This document shows positions 44,115-52,337 of a DNA stretch of 64,000 bases, one piece after another. The DNA lies in assembly GCF_001908275.1 (NCBI RefSeq), contig NZ_CP018620.1, positions 2,728,001 through 2,792,000 of the forward strand, in the 5' to 3' direction. This DNA comes from Paenibacillus xylanexedens. GTDB taxonomy: Bacteria; Bacillota; Bacilli; Paenibacillales; Paenibacillaceae. Position 1 is the first letter of the stretch; every line of letters begins with the position of its first letter. The notes under the pieces were generated by a model. The model was not told where the DNA came from. It was given only the letters and a program-made list of their open reading frames with translations, and did not search any database. Position numbers and translations under genes: made by a program.

Positions 44115-44651
44115 TTACTTGAAACTGGTCTGCGTCATATGGATCAGTTCACGGCAGACGTCATTTACATTTTCTGTCTCAGCAAGTGCCGTGGAACCCT
44201 CCAGCAGCAGGGAGAATCGCAATAGATCTCGATCACTTGCAACAGGCGCCAATGTTTGGATTAACGTTCGCATATGTCTTTTATGCGCATTTACTGTCTG
44301 CACGATGATATGGTCTGTATGACCTCCGAATTCTTCTTTGGCGCGTAAAAATAAGCAACCTCTTGATTCGTGTTCCTTCAACCAGTTCGCATGTCCTTCA
44401 GCCAGATTGAGAAACATAGGTTGTGCTTTATTGTCTGCATATTGCCTGAGCTGTTCTAAATAACGCTGTTCGCGTCGCAAGAGTACCTGGACAATGAGAT
44501 CATCCTTGGACTCAAAATGATTATATAACGTCATGATGGCAATCCCGGCATCCGTGATAATCCGCTTCAAGCCGATGGAATGGAAGCCGTGAAGGTAGAA
44601 CAATTCTTCAGCCACGTTCAAAAGTATTTCTTTTTTGCTGCTCATATTCAA
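44115..44651 (-). CDS. TetR-family regulator
   Basis: About 178 residues from a TTG at 44651, 6 bases after AAGGGAG; the frame is open to 44687 and an ATG at 44645 is possible. The helix-turn-helix is KKEILLNVAEELFYLHGFHSIGLKRIITDAGIAIMTLYNHFESKDDLI, which is clearly TetR. The rest is a ligand-binding helical domain of unknown specificity. A 19-base sequence found before its own start is repeated before the MFS gene, so it very likely represses both and is released by a compound the exporter removes. Confidence 0.87.
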   Translation of the reverse strand: MNMSSKKEILLNVAEELFYLHGFHSIGLKRIITDAGIAIMTLYNHFESKDDLIVQVLLRREQRYLEQLRQYADNKAQPMFLNLAEGHANWLKEHESRGCLFLRAKEEFGGHTDHIIVQTVNAHKRHMRTLIQTLAPVASDRDLLRFSLLLEGSTALAETENVNDVCRELIHMTQTSFK

Positions 44652-44672
44652 TGATACTCTCCCTTCAAAATA

Positions 44673-44691
44673 AGATAGAACGATCATTATA
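44673..44691. promoter_or_regulatory. TetR-type operator, copy at the regulator gene
   Basis: The same 19 bases as at 44044-44062, 22 bases upstream of the TTG start. A TTGACA-TTGTCAA palindrome lies a further 20 bases upstream. Confidence 0.8.
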
Positions 44692-44880
44692 CTTGTAGGC
44701 TATAATAATTCGTTGACATTGTCAAATTTTGTGACTCCCCTTGTCTTTGGTTAGTTCAAAGCCTGGGCAGGGCGTTATATGAACAACGTCTTTGCACATT
44801 AACCGGACATATGAGAGCACAACATGACAGGTTTTTGGGTGGTTTATCCGTTATATTAGACATCAAGGAGTGATTATTAC

Positions 44881-45726
44881 ATGAACTGGATCAACGCATT
44901 ACAGGTCGCTATTCAATATATGGAAGACCACTTGCTCGAAAATATGACGATGGAGCAGATTGCAGCGCAGGCCCATATCTCTCCTTTTCATTTTCAACGT
45001 ACCTTTGCCTTATTAACTGATGTTACTGTAGCTGAGTACATAAAACGCAGACGATTGACACTGGCGGCACATGAGCTGCTTCAAAGTGATCACAAAATCA
45101 TTGATCTGGCGTTTAAATACGGTTACGACACACCGGAATCTTTCTCCAAAGCATTTCGTAGACAACATGGGATCGCACCCAGTGAGGCTCGTAAGAATAG
45201 TAAAGCTGTCCAATCGTATAATCGTCTGGTGATTCAAGTGAGTCTTAAAGGAGCAGAGCCGATGAAATATAAAATCGTTGAACATCCCGAATTTACGTTG
45301 GTCGGAGTAAAGCAGACTTTCTCATATGCAGATGGAGAACATCTGCAAGGCATCGGGAAGATGTGGCAGGAAGCGTGGACAAGCGGTACAGAGGATCGTT
45401 TATTTGAATTGAACAATGGGGATATTCCAGGGTTACTCGGTGTCGTTGTGGATCAGAGTGAAATTCAGGAGAAACAGATGCAATACTGGATTGCTACAAC
45501 TTACGATGGTGAAGTACCGGAAGGATTATCAAGCTTCACCATGCCTGCTTCCAAATGGAGTGTATTTGAAGTAGAAGGCCCGATGCCGGAAAGTATGCAG
45601 CTTCTGTGGAAACGGATTATTTCGGAATGGTTTCCATCCAATCCTTATGAGCACGCATATATGCCGGAACTGGAAGTATACCCGGGGCCCAATCAACCGC
45701 CGCAAATCTGGATACCGATTAAATAA
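44881..45726 (+). CDS. AraC-family regulator with GyrI-like effector domain
   Basis: 281 residues. Residues 1-105 are two AraC helix-turn-helix units (LLENMTMEQIAAQAHISPFHFQRTFALLTDVTVAEYIKRRR and KIIDLAFKYGYDTPESFSKAFRRQHGIAPSEARK). Residues 120-281 form a GyrI-like small-molecule-binding domain (MKYKIVEHPEFTLVGVKQTFSY to YPGPNQPPQIWIPIK). This is the Rob/BmrR-like layout used to sense hydrophobic or cationic compounds. AAGGAGTG precedes the ATG. It is monocistronic, with a terminator behind it. Targets unknown. Confidence 0.87.
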   Translation: MNWINALQVAIQYMEDHLLENMTMEQIAAQAHISPFHFQRTFALLTDVTVAEYIKRRRLTLAAHELLQSDHKIIDLAFKYGYDTPESFSKAFRRQHGIAPSEARKNSKAVQSYNRLVIQVSLKGAEPMKYKIVEHPEFTLVGVKQTFSYADGEHLQGIGKMWQEAWTSGTEDRLFELNNGDIPGLLGVVVDQSEIQEKQMQYWIATTYDGEVPEGLSSFTMPASKWSVFEVEGPMPESMQLLWKRIISEWFPSNPYEHAYMPELEVYPGPNQPPQIWIPIK

Positions 45727-45757
45727 ATTTTAACCGTTTCAAACTCGATCATTGTAG

Positions 45758-45800
45758 CCCATAAACACTCGGATAACCGAAGCTGTTTATGGGTTATTTG
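45758..45800 (+). terminator. Terminator after the AraC/GyrI gene
   Basis: CCCATAAACA (45758-45767) pairs with TGTTTATGGG (45784-45793), followed by a T-rich stretch. Confidence 0.78.
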
Positions 45801-45940
45801 GTTGTGATTAATCAGGGATTCGAAGTTGTACAGAGGATGTTCAAGCGTTGTTCATTTTATTGCAGATAGGTAAACATGATATATTGGAATGAAGGTTAAC
45901 AGCTATAAGAGGACAATGAGGTAAACCGCAGGAGGCAGAT

Positions 45941-46492
45941 ATGTTATATGAGGACCCATTCATTCAGACGATCATTAAACACGAGCATTTAATGCATGAC
46001 CTGCGGCGAGTTCGTAGTCTCCATTTGCCTCAAAGTTACATAGGTGCAGGATATATTCGTAATTACATCTGGGATGTTCTGCATGGATATGATCTTCGTG
46101 AACTTCACAGCGATATTGATGTTGTCTATTATGATGCACAAGACTTGAGTGAGGAGCGAGACATACAGCTCGAACAACAGCTTTGTGAGGAGACGGGCAA
46201 TTCAAAGTGGTCGGTCAAAAATCAGGCGAGAATGCATCTGCGCAATGGCACAGTTCCTAATCATTCTACTGAAGATGCTCTTCGCTACTGGCCAGAAGTT
46301 GTGACTGCTATAGCAGTACAGTTGGATGAAGAGGATCGGGTGAACATCTGTGCTCCGCATGGTTTGCATGATCTGTATCATCTTATAGTCCGCAAAAGTC
46401 CATTCTTCACGGATGCTGACTATTATAATCAGAGAGTACAGAAGAAGCGCTGGCAGGAACAATGGCCGAAACTAACGATAATAACAGCTTGA
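45941..46492 (+). CDS. Nucleotidyltransferase-fold protein (NTP_transf_6 type)
   Basis: 183 residues. IGAGYIRNYIWDVLHG and SDIDVVYYD are the conserved blocks of this family (G-A-G-x2-R-N-x-V/I-W-D and D-x-D), which belongs to the DNA polymerase beta-like nucleotidyltransferase fold. The later APHGLHDLYHLIVRKSP is also typical. The two aspartates could bind metal. No substrate is known for the family. AGGAGG is present upstream of the ATG. It is followed by a YdcF-type gene after 50 bases. Confidence 0.82.
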   Translation: MLYEDPFIQTIIKHEHLMHDLRRVRSLHLPQSYIGAGYIRNYIWDVLHGYDLRELHSDIDVVYYDAQDLSEERDIQLEQQLCEETGNSKWSVKNQARMHLRNGTVPNHSTEDALRYWPEVVTAIAVQLDEEDRVNICAPHGLHDLYHLIVRKSPFFTDADYYNQRVQKKRWQEQWPKLTIITA

Positions 46493-46542
46493 ATAATAAA
46501 TGATTTGCTGAATAGCGGGTACAAGAAGGAGTGTCTACGGAT

Positions 46543-47277
46543 TTGATAAAAAAGTTCTTACAAAAAAATGGACTGATCATTGATCTTGTCCTGTTGGCAT
46601 GTTTTGTGGCATTTCTGATCTTCTGGGGCCAAAGATTCCCAGTCATGTTATTCGGAATGATTACGGTGGCTTTTATCGTTCTAAGACGGATCGACTATCA
46701 GAAGCATGTTATTCTGAAACGGATTATCCTTACCGGATTTGGCGTGGTTGCCGTCTCTTTTGTTATTATCGAAGCACTTTTATTCACACAGCTTGGTGCG
46801 AATGATCCGGAAGAAGCGGACTATGTCATTATTCTGGGTTCAGGCATCCGTGGAACGGAATTGTCATTGACCCTAAAACAAAGGTTGGATGCCAGTCTGG
46901 ACTACATTCGCAGTCACCCTCAGACACCGGTCATTGTATCGGGTGGACAGGGACCCGGGGAATCGATTCCTGAAGCGCTTGCCATGAAAAACTATCTGAT
47001 TGAACAGGGGGTTAACCCCGCCCAAGTGATTATGGAAGATCGCTCCACAAGTACACAGGAGAATTTGGCCTTTTCCAAAAAAATCATTCTTGAATCCGGG
47101 TTAGAGCATCCCGAGATCATGATTGTCACCAGTGACTATCATATGTTCCGCTCCAAATATATTGCTGCCAAGAACGGTTATGCGGCAGAATATGGCATAT
47201 CGGCCCCGTCACCGGGTTATCTGAAACCCGTCAACATGATCCGTGAATATTTTGCTACGATCAAAACATTTATTTAA
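46543..47277 (+). CDS. YdcF-family (DUF218) membrane-anchored protein
   Basis: About 244 residues. Two to three N-terminal helices (LIIDLVLLACFVAFLIFW, VAVSFVIIEALLF) anchor a soluble DUF218 domain: EADYVIILGSGIRGTELSLTLKQRLDAS, TPVIVSGGQGPGESIPEALAMKNYLIEQG, DRSTSTQENLAFSKKI, MIVTSDYHMFRSKYIA. Members include SanA/ElyC-like envelope proteins; the activity is not settled. AGAAGGAG at 46525-46531 makes the TTG at 46543 a better start than the GTG at 46531, which overlaps it. Confidence 0.84.
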   Translation: MIKKFLQKNGLIIDLVLLACFVAFLIFWGQRFPVMLFGMITVAFIVLRRIDYQKHVILKRIILTGFGVVAVSFVIIEALLFTQLGANDPEEADYVIILGSGIRGTELSLTLKQRLDASLDYIRSHPQTPVIVSGGQGPGESIPEALAMKNYLIEQGVNPAQVIMEDRSTSTQENLAFSKKIILESGLEHPEIMIVTSDYHMFRSKYIAAKNGYAAEYGISAPSPGYLKPVNMIREYFATIKTFI

Positions 47278-47303
47278 TGCACATGACAGAAAAACGGAAA
47301 CAG

Positions 47304-47337
47304 GACGAAGCTGGAGATCTATGATCTATGCTTCGTC
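47304..47337. terminator. Bidirectional hairpin between convergent genes
   Basis: GACGAAGC (47304-47311) pairs with GCTTCGTC (47330-47337). It separates the YdcF-type gene from the convergent M56 gene; T or A runs are short. Confidence 0.6.
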
Positions 47338-47377
47338 TTGTTTGCATATAAGGATGTTATTGATCCTTAACGATAGG

Positions 47378-48697
47378 TTATTTTTCTGAAGGAGCAGGTA
47401 CAGCTTTGGTGACCTGGGCCTCGGAAGGGACGGATACGATTTCAGGAGATCCACCCATAGAAGGAACAGTTGCTGCTTCTACAACTTTAGCCTCAGAAGG
47501 TTTAGTAGTAGAAGGTACAGTAGCAGACGGAACTGGCACAGCTTCGGAAACTTCATCCTCAGGGAGAGCCACGATTTCAGGAGTTTCGGAAGTGGAAGGA
47601 GCAGTTACAGCTTCGGAAATTCCGACCTTGTTGGGAGAAGCTACGATTTCAGAAGATCCATCAGTAGAAGGAACAGGCACAGCTTCAGTAGCATGGGCCT
47701 CTACTTTAACTGTGTGGTTTGATGCCCATACGGCAGTGGACGTACTTACACCTGTAATAAGCAGGAGGGCTCCCATACTTAACATCCAATGTTTCTTTTT
47801 CAGTTTCTTTACATTAAACATAATCATCAATCTCCTTTTTAATTGTTTGCCTTCACCCGATAGGGACGAACAAAATTGAGCAGGTATTTTCTTGGTTCCC
47901 GCCATCACATTTAAAATTGTCTCACCATATCGTCTTCGTTCTTCGTGGGACATCTCTTTCACCACATCTTCATCACAGGCCAACTCGCTCCAAGTATGAA
48001 TGTCAAGACGAATCATATGAATCAGGGGATTGAACCAGTGCAGTGCACTAACCCCCAAGGTCACAGCCTTGACCCACAGATCTTTATGTTTTAGATGTAC
48101 CAACTCATGATGAATTACCATGCTGATGTCCATTTTCACCGTATTTTCGGGTGGCAGATATATCGTTGGTTTAAACAAGCCAACCAGTATAGGGCTACGT
48201 ACTAGAGTGCTGTGAGCAAGCGTGATATTGCGTTTGAGACCCAAAGCCTCTTTGATTAATGGTAGCTGTATAGCTGCCTCACTATTACAGAGGACTGACG
48301 TACGTGTACGAGATAATTCATTCAAAAATCTCCGATAACAGTACACCTGCCATGCAGAAAAACCTATGACTCCAATGCCCCATACGAATAACAAGAACCA
48401 GGCTGTAGTTACCGAAATGGTTTGTTCCGGGATAAACGTTCCTGCGAGTAAGAGCGAAGCTGTTGCATTCTCCGTACCCTGTGTAGTTGATGTCGTTTGG
48501 AATGCCATATCCAAAAGCCATGAAAGGCCAAGAGATACCGGGAACAGATAAAACAAGATAGCCATTTTACCGAGTCTGTAGAGCCACTTGGTCGGAAAAA
48601 CAGATACGGGTATAAGTCGTAGTGCCAAAATACAAACAGAAACGATACTTCCCGCCACGGTCAGGCTGCACAGAATTTCAAAAAAGATGTTCATCAT
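47378..48697 (-). CDS. M56-family (BlaR1/MecR1-like) membrane metallopeptidase with repetitive tail
   Basis: About 439 residues. Several N-terminal helices and the zinc protease motif HELVH in MVIHHELVHLKHKDLWVK, with the downstream ELACDEDVV, define the M56 domain. Canonical BlaR1 continues after its last helix (WMLSMGALLLITGVSTSTAVWA) with a penicillin-binding sensor; here only about 110 residues of Pro/Ser/Val/Glu repeats follow. The ATG at 48697 or 48694 is preferred to the GTG at 48703, which touches the preceding stop codon. The BlaI-type repressor gene lies directly upstream, so the pair should form an inducible protease-repressor switch with an unknown signal. Confidence 0.84.
   Translation of the reverse strand: MMNIFFEILCSLTVAGSIVSVCILALRLIPVSVFPTKWLYRLGKMAILFYLFPVSLGLSWLLDMAFQTTSTTQGTENATASLLLAGTFIPEQTISVTTAWFLLFVWGIGVIGFSAWQVYCYRRFLNELSRTRTSVLCNSEAAIQLPLIKEALGLKRNITLAHSTLVRSPILVGLFKPTIYLPPENTVKMDISMVIHHELVHLKHKDLWVKAVTLGVSALHWFNPLIHMIRLDIHTWSELACDEDVVKEMSHEERRRYGETILNVMAGTKKIPAQFCSSLSGEGKQLKRRLMIMFNVKKLKKKHWMLSMGALLLITGVSTSTAVWASNHTVKVEAHATEAVPVPSTDGSSEIVASPNKVGISEAVTAPSTSETPEIVALPEDEVSEAVPVPSATVPSTTKPSEAKVVEAATVPSMGGSPEIVSVPSEAQVTKAVPAPSEK
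47381..47686. repeat. Tandem degenerate repeat encoding the M56 tail
   Basis: About four degenerate units of 20-25 codons, each built on A-V-P-V-P-S then E-I-V-x-x-P (for example SEAVPVPSTDG, SEAVTAPSTS, SEAVPVPSATV, TKAVPAPSEK), encode the C-terminal 102 residues. Confidence 0.75.
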
Positions 48698-48703
48698 CTG
48701 CAC

Positions 48704-49078
48704 CTACTTTTCCGAAAGCCATTTTTTCAGTTCTGAAATGTCATCGTCTGAAAGCTTGTCGCCATCATACATGGCCGAAACCAAATTTTTAACTGAACCT
48801 TGGTAGAGTCCATCAATAACGTGCTGCGTTTCCTGTAGTTTGTAATCTTCGGGTTGTAGAAGAGGTACATAATCATTGGTTCGTCCACGTCTCGTGACGG
48901 TAAGTGCGCCTTTATCCACCAACCGTGATAGAAAGGTAGACATGGTCTGCGCTTTCCACGCTTTCCCCTTCTCAGCGAATATGTCTAATAGTTCTGTCGA
49001 GGTGACCGGTGGGGCGCATGACCATATAACGACCATTAACTCCATTTCTGTTTCGGATAATTTTTGAATCTGGTTCAC
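48704..49078 (-). CDS. BlaI/MecI/CopY-family repressor
   Basis: About 124 residues. The winged helix LSETEMELMVVIWSCAPPVTSTELLDIFAEKGKAWKAQTMSTFLSRLVDKGALTVTRRGRTNDYVPLL is typical of BlaI/MecI, with a short C-terminal dimerisation tail. AAGGAG lies 8 bases before the GTG at 49078, which I prefer to the GTG at 49087. The stop codon is adjacent to the M56 gene. Upstream, two palindromes of the ACTAC-type expected for BlaI operators lie over the promoter region. No beta-lactamase or PBP gene is close by. Confidence 0.86.
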   Translation of the reverse strand: MNQIQKLSETEMELMVVIWSCAPPVTSTELLDIFAEKGKAWKAQTMSTFLSRLVDKGALTVTRRGRTNDYVPLLQPEDYKLQETQHVIDGLYQGSVKNLVSAMYDGDKLSDDDISELKKWLSEK

Positions 49079-49122
49079 AGTGAACACTCCTTAACATCGT
49101 TATGCGCCCATAACGATTGTAT

Positions 49123-49139
49123 TACTACACTACGTAGTA
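49123..49139. promoter_or_regulatory. BlaI-type operator 1
   Basis: TACTAC (49123-49128) and GTAGTA (49134-49139) flank a 5-base spacer; the perfect palindrome ACTACGTAGT (49129-49138) is inside. Similar to the TACTACA/TGTAGTA operator of BlaI/MecI. Confidence 0.7.
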
Positions 49140-49149
49140 CGCATAAACT

Positions 49150-49164
49150 ACTACAACTTGTAGT
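49150..49164. promoter_or_regulatory. BlaI-type operator 2
   Basis: ACTACAA-C-TTGTAGT is a perfect inverted repeat. On the minus strand a TTGACT (-35-like, 49174-49169) lies just upstream, so a bound repressor would cover the promoter. Confidence 0.72.
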
Positions 49165-49245
49165 GGATAGTCAAGTTATCCTGATAGATGATTGCCAAAC
49201 CATGTTATAATATAGGTCATTAATAGAAGAACGATGTAGGAGTGA

Positions 49246-49767
49246 ATGATCATTACAGCATATCAATTACCTGCTCTCTATGAGCAGAAGCGAGTTTCAA
49301 TGCACGAGATGGAAGAGATTGTACGCCTGTTAGCCCAGGCACCGCTATTATACGATGATGGACAGAGCATTCAGGTTCAGGATTACATGGGAGGCTTGGA
49401 GGTCGAACTTGAGCATGAGGTACGCCGTGCAGTGACCGAGTTGTATGAACTGGCTGTTCAGGCCTGCCGCGTCTTCGCTGATCCATTGGCGTACGAACAA
49501 CTTCAGGATGCGCTTGGGTTACAGGCTGAGTTATGGCAGGAGGAAGTGCTTACTCTTGCAAAGTGGATGGACTGGCTGAAGCAGATCAGCGAAGGAAAGA
49601 AAACACTGCCAGAGTACAACTTTACAGCGATGCTTGGGAACTTGCCGGACGGATTCATGATCCATGATTTTTATGATGAACTCCGATATCAACTGGAACA
49701 AAACCCTGCAAACGAATGGGCAATCAAAGAGCGGGATCGTTTGTACGCAGCCCTGGGTGCGAAATAA
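49246..49767 (+). CDS. Protein of unknown function, helical
   Basis: 173 residues, rich in Glu, Leu and Ala and mostly helical by eye (ELEHEVRRAVTELYELAVQACRVFADPLAYEQLQDALGLQAELWQEEVL). No membrane helix, signal or catalytic motif is visible. I do not recognise the family. A TATAAT at 49205-49210 is a likely -10 box and GTAGGAG lies just before the ATG. It is divergent from the BlaI-type gene across the operator region and could respond to the same repressor. That link is inference from position. Confidence 0.65.
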   Translation: MIITAYQLPALYEQKRVSMHEMEEIVRLLAQAPLLYDDGQSIQVQDYMGGLEVELEHEVRRAVTELYELAVQACRVFADPLAYEQLQDALGLQAELWQEEVLTLAKWMDWLKQISEGKKTLPEYNFTAMLGNLPDGFMIHDFYDELRYQLEQNPANEWAIKERDRLYAALGAK

Positions 49768-49883
49768 ATCAAACCAACGGGTCACCGGCGGTGTTAATCT
49801 AATATCTGCATTTTGCATGTATAGAAACATTTTGATCTATTTCTTGCGAAATCTTTACCCAGTATGGGAAATGAGGGGATACC

Positions 49884-50774
49884 GTGAAGAAGGTTGTATT
49901 AGCTGGTGGAACGGGATTTGTCGGACAGGATTTTGCCCAAAGATTCAAGAAACTAGGTTATGAGGTGTTAATTATCTCGCGTCAGCCCGGTCATATTGCT
50001 TGGGAGGATCGTGCAGGAATCATAGAGGTACTGGAAGAAGCAGAGATGTTAATTAACCTGGCAGGTAAATCGGTGAACTGCCGTTATACGGAGGAGAATC
50101 GCAAAGCCATTCTGGAATCCAGAACCCGTACCACGCGTATTCTCGGCGAAGCCGTTCTGGCTTGTAATCATCCTCCCGAACTATGGATTAATTCGAGTAC
50201 AGCGACCATATACAGACATGCTGAAGATCGTCCCATGACGGAAAAAGAGGGCGAGATTGGCTCTGGCTTCTCGGTCGACGTTGCCAAGGCATGGGAACAG
50301 GCTTTCTTTGAATTCAGTCTGCCGTCTACGCGTCAGATTGCACTGCGAATTGCGATTGTGCTGGGCGAGGGTGGCGTGATGGTGCCCATGACGAACCTCG
50401 TCCGTTTTGGATTGGGAGGATCTCAAGGTGCAGGAACACAGCAGTTCAGCTGGATTCATATCGAGGATCTCTTCCGCATGGTGATCTATCTGCAAGAGCA
50501 TCCACACTTGAATGGTGTGTTCAATGCGTCCTCTCCGCATCCGGTGACGAATCGGGAGCTAATGGCGCGTCTGAGAGAACAGATGGGTGTGCGGATTGGA
50601 CTGCCTTCTCCTCGCTGGATGCTTGAACTGGGCGCATGTTTCATACAGACCGAGACGGAACTGGTTCTCAAAAGTCGTTGGGTGATTCCAGAGCGATTGG
50701 AGAGGGAAGGCTTCACGTTCACATACGGTACACTAGATGCAGCTCTTGCCGAGATTTTGAATAAGAAGAAATGA
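49884..50774 (+). CDS. TIGR01777-family NAD-dependent epimerase (YfcH/SulA-like)
   Basis: 296 residues. The Rossmann motif is VVLAGGTGFVGQ. LINLAGKSVNCRYTEENRKAILESRTRTTRILGEAV and the C-terminal DUF1731 part (PSPRWMLELGACFIQTETELVLKSRWVIPERLEREGFTF) mark the TIGR01777 group. These proteins are related to extended SDR epimerases, but their substrate is unknown. In this copy the usual YxxxK is altered around VDVAKAWEQAFF. Start GTG with GAGGGG upstream. A clear terminator follows. Confidence 0.85.
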   Translation: MKKVVLAGGTGFVGQDFAQRFKKLGYEVLIISRQPGHIAWEDRAGIIEVLEEAEMLINLAGKSVNCRYTEENRKAILESRTRTTRILGEAVLACNHPPELWINSSTATIYRHAEDRPMTEKEGEIGSGFSVDVAKAWEQAFFEFSLPSTRQIALRIAIVLGEGGVMVPMTNLVRFGLGGSQGAGTQQFSWIHIEDLFRMVIYLQEHPHLNGVFNASSPHPVTNRELMARLREQMGVRIGLPSPRWMLELGACFIQTETELVLKSRWVIPERLEREGFTFTYGTLDAALAEILNKKK

Positions 50775-50803
50775 CACTTCATAACAAAAGAAAACACAAC
50801 AGG

Positions 50804-50826
50804 AAGGGCAGAGGCATCTGCCCTTT
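50804..50826 (+). terminator. Terminator after the epimerase gene
   Basis: AAGGGCAGA (50804-50812), loop GGCA, TCTGCCCTT (50817-50825), then T/A-rich sequence. Confidence 0.82.
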
Positions 50827-50896
50827 ATTATATATTTTAAGGTTTACGTCATGGCGTTTCGCCATTTGAGGTGGAGGATTCATTTCATTTATATAT

Positions 50897-51114
50897 GTTC
50901 AACTAAACATTTACACGATAACGGAGAGGACAGAAATAACTTGAAGAAGCGAAGCGTTCGCCTACAAGCTTTCTGAAAGAAAGCTGCATCGGAAGCATAT
51001 GCTTATCCCCGGATTTTCCCTTTTTAAGAAGGGAATCAAAAAAATCTGGGGATAACAGCGATCGGAAGGTTGTTCTGTCATCGGAGTGTCTGTGTAAATA
51101 CTAATTAGCTGAAC
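50897..51114. repeat. Palindromic intergenic repeat, family A, copy 2
   Basis: About 218 bp. Ends GTTCAACT (50897-50904) and AGCTGAAC (51107-51114) are inverted. GACAGAAATAACTT (50929-50942) pairs with AAGGTTGTTCTGTC (51066-51079), GCGAA-GCG-TTCGC forms a small hairpin, and a TTATCCCCGGATTTT arm pairs with AAAATCTGGGGATAA. It has the architecture of copy 1 (12861-13040) but with an extra small hairpin (AAGCTTTCTGAAAGAAAGCTGC region, partial). Its 70 bases of left flank (50826-50896) show only a short ATGGCG-TTT-CGCCAT hairpin. Confidence 0.8.
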
Positions 51115-51124
51115 TTATAGAGGT

Positions 51125-51292
51125 TTTTCAAAAAGTCCGCTTTTGATTACGAAGGATGCCTATCGGCATCATCAGCATCGAATATGGAATTCAGCCGAAA
51201 TGTCCGTTGCTCACGTAGTTTTCCTACGCTCCGCTACTCCATTTCTAGCTTCATCCCATCTTCTCGGTACTGAAAACCGGTCTTTTTGAATA
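51125..51292. repeat. Long imperfect palindrome, family B (MITE-like)
   Basis: About 168 bp abutting repeat A. TTCAAAAAGTCCG (51127-51139) is inverted as CGGTCTTTTTGAA (51278-51290) with one mismatch, and the pairing continues inward (CTTTTGATTAC against GTACTGAAAACC). No coding frame is visible. The right end is 45 bases before the ketoacyl synthase start, so the promoter of that operon lies within or before the repeats. Confidence 0.75.
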
Positions 51293-51335
51293 CGAACTTA
51301 TATATCAGTCAGATGAACAGAAAGAGGTTGGGGAA

Positions 51336-52337
51336 ATGCAACTTAGAAGAGTAAGGATCGCGGGAACAGGGAAGTACCTGCCTGAACAGGAAGTCACCGA
51401 TGAGGAACTGGATCGCCGCTTAGACGTGCCTGCGGGCTGGGTCAGCAAAGCCACAGGTGTAGGTGTGCGCCATTATGCTTCGGGTGAAGAAACCTCCTCT
51501 TTCATGGGCGCGCGGGCTGCGCAAGCTGCACTGGCGGATGCAGGATTACAATTCAGTGATATCGACTGTCTGGTGTGTACCAGTGGCACGAAGGAACAAC
51601 CGCTGCCAAGTACGGCGGTATTTATCCAGCAGGCTATGGGGCAGGAAGATTCTGGCGTACCTGCTTTTGATATGGATGCAACCTGCCTGAGTTTCCTGAA
51701 CGGACTCGATGTGATCTCCTATATGGTAGATGCTGGACGTTACCGGCGAGTACTGCTCGTAGCCACCGAGATTGCCTCAGCCGGACTAAATTGGTCTGAT
51801 AAAGAAAGTGCGGCCCTGTTCGGAGATGGAGCGGCCGCTGTTATTATTGAGCGTTCGCCTGAAGGGTCATCCTCTCAGATTGTACATGCTTCCCTTCAAA
51901 CCTACAGCCGAGGTGCTCGCTTCTCGGAGATTGCCGGTGGAGGTACACGGCTGCATGCTTCGAATTATAAGGCAGATCAGCCTGAACCCTACCTATTTCA
52001 TATGGATGGACAGGCGATCTTCCGCATGGCTTCCAGACTTTTGCCTGGCTTCATCAGCGATATGCTGCAGGCTACCGGGAATCGAATGGAGGATTTCCAA
52101 TTGGTCATTCCCCATCAGGGAAGTGCCATGGCGATGAGACTGATCCGTAAGAAGCTTGGCATTGCTGAAGATCGATTTATGGACATCACACGAAATCACG
52201 GCAATACGATCGCGGCATCTATCCCGATGGGTCTGCATGAAGCGATTAGACAACAGCGTATTCAGCGTGGAGATCGGGTGTTGATGATTGGCACGGCTGC
52301 CGGATTATCATTGGGAGGACTCATTTTTGACTACTAG
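51336..52337 (+). CDS. 3-oxoacyl-ACP synthase III family protein (FabH/OleA-like)
   Basis: 333 residues of the thiolase fold. The catalytic triad is visible: Cys in DMDATCLSFLNGL, His in LVIPHQGSAMAM and Asn in ITRNHGNTIAASIP. The end IGTAAGLSLGGLIFDY is typical. FabH starts fatty acid synthesis, while relatives (OleA, PqsD, CerJ-like) condense or transfer acyl groups in secondary metabolism. Its place as first gene of a tight operon of tailoring enzymes, away from fatty acid genes, favours a secondary role. The ATP-grasp gene starts inside its last codons. Confidence 0.88.
   Translation: MQLRRVRIAGTGKYLPEQEVTDEELDRRLDVPAGWVSKATGVGVRHYASGEETSSFMGARAAQAALADAGLQFSDIDCLVCTSGTKEQPLPSTAVFIQQAMGQEDSGVPAFDMDATCLSFLNGLDVISYMVDAGRYRRVLLVATEIASAGLNWSDKESAALFGDGAAAVIIERSPEGSSSQIVHASLQTYSRGARFSEIAGGGTRLHASNYKADQPEPYLFHMDGQAIFRMASRLLPGFISDMLQATGNRMEDFQLVIPHQGSAMAMRLIRKKLGIAEDRFMDITRNHGNTIAASIPMGLHEAIRQQRIQRGDRVLMIGTAAGLSLGGLIFDY

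Noticed and set aside
47381..47686. CRISPR-like array
   Set aside because: The repeated DNA is in frame with the M56 protein, degenerate, and codes for a Pro/Ser-rich tail; repeat and spacer lengths are irregular.
47378..49087. BlaI/BlaR1 beta-lactam resistance locus
   Set aside because: The M56 protein lacks the penicillin-binding sensor domain, and there is no beta-lactamase or PBP2a gene nearby.
50897..51292. Repeats A and B as insertion sequences
   Set aside because: No transposase frame is present on either strand, and no clear target duplication is visible; they are listed as non-coding repeats.
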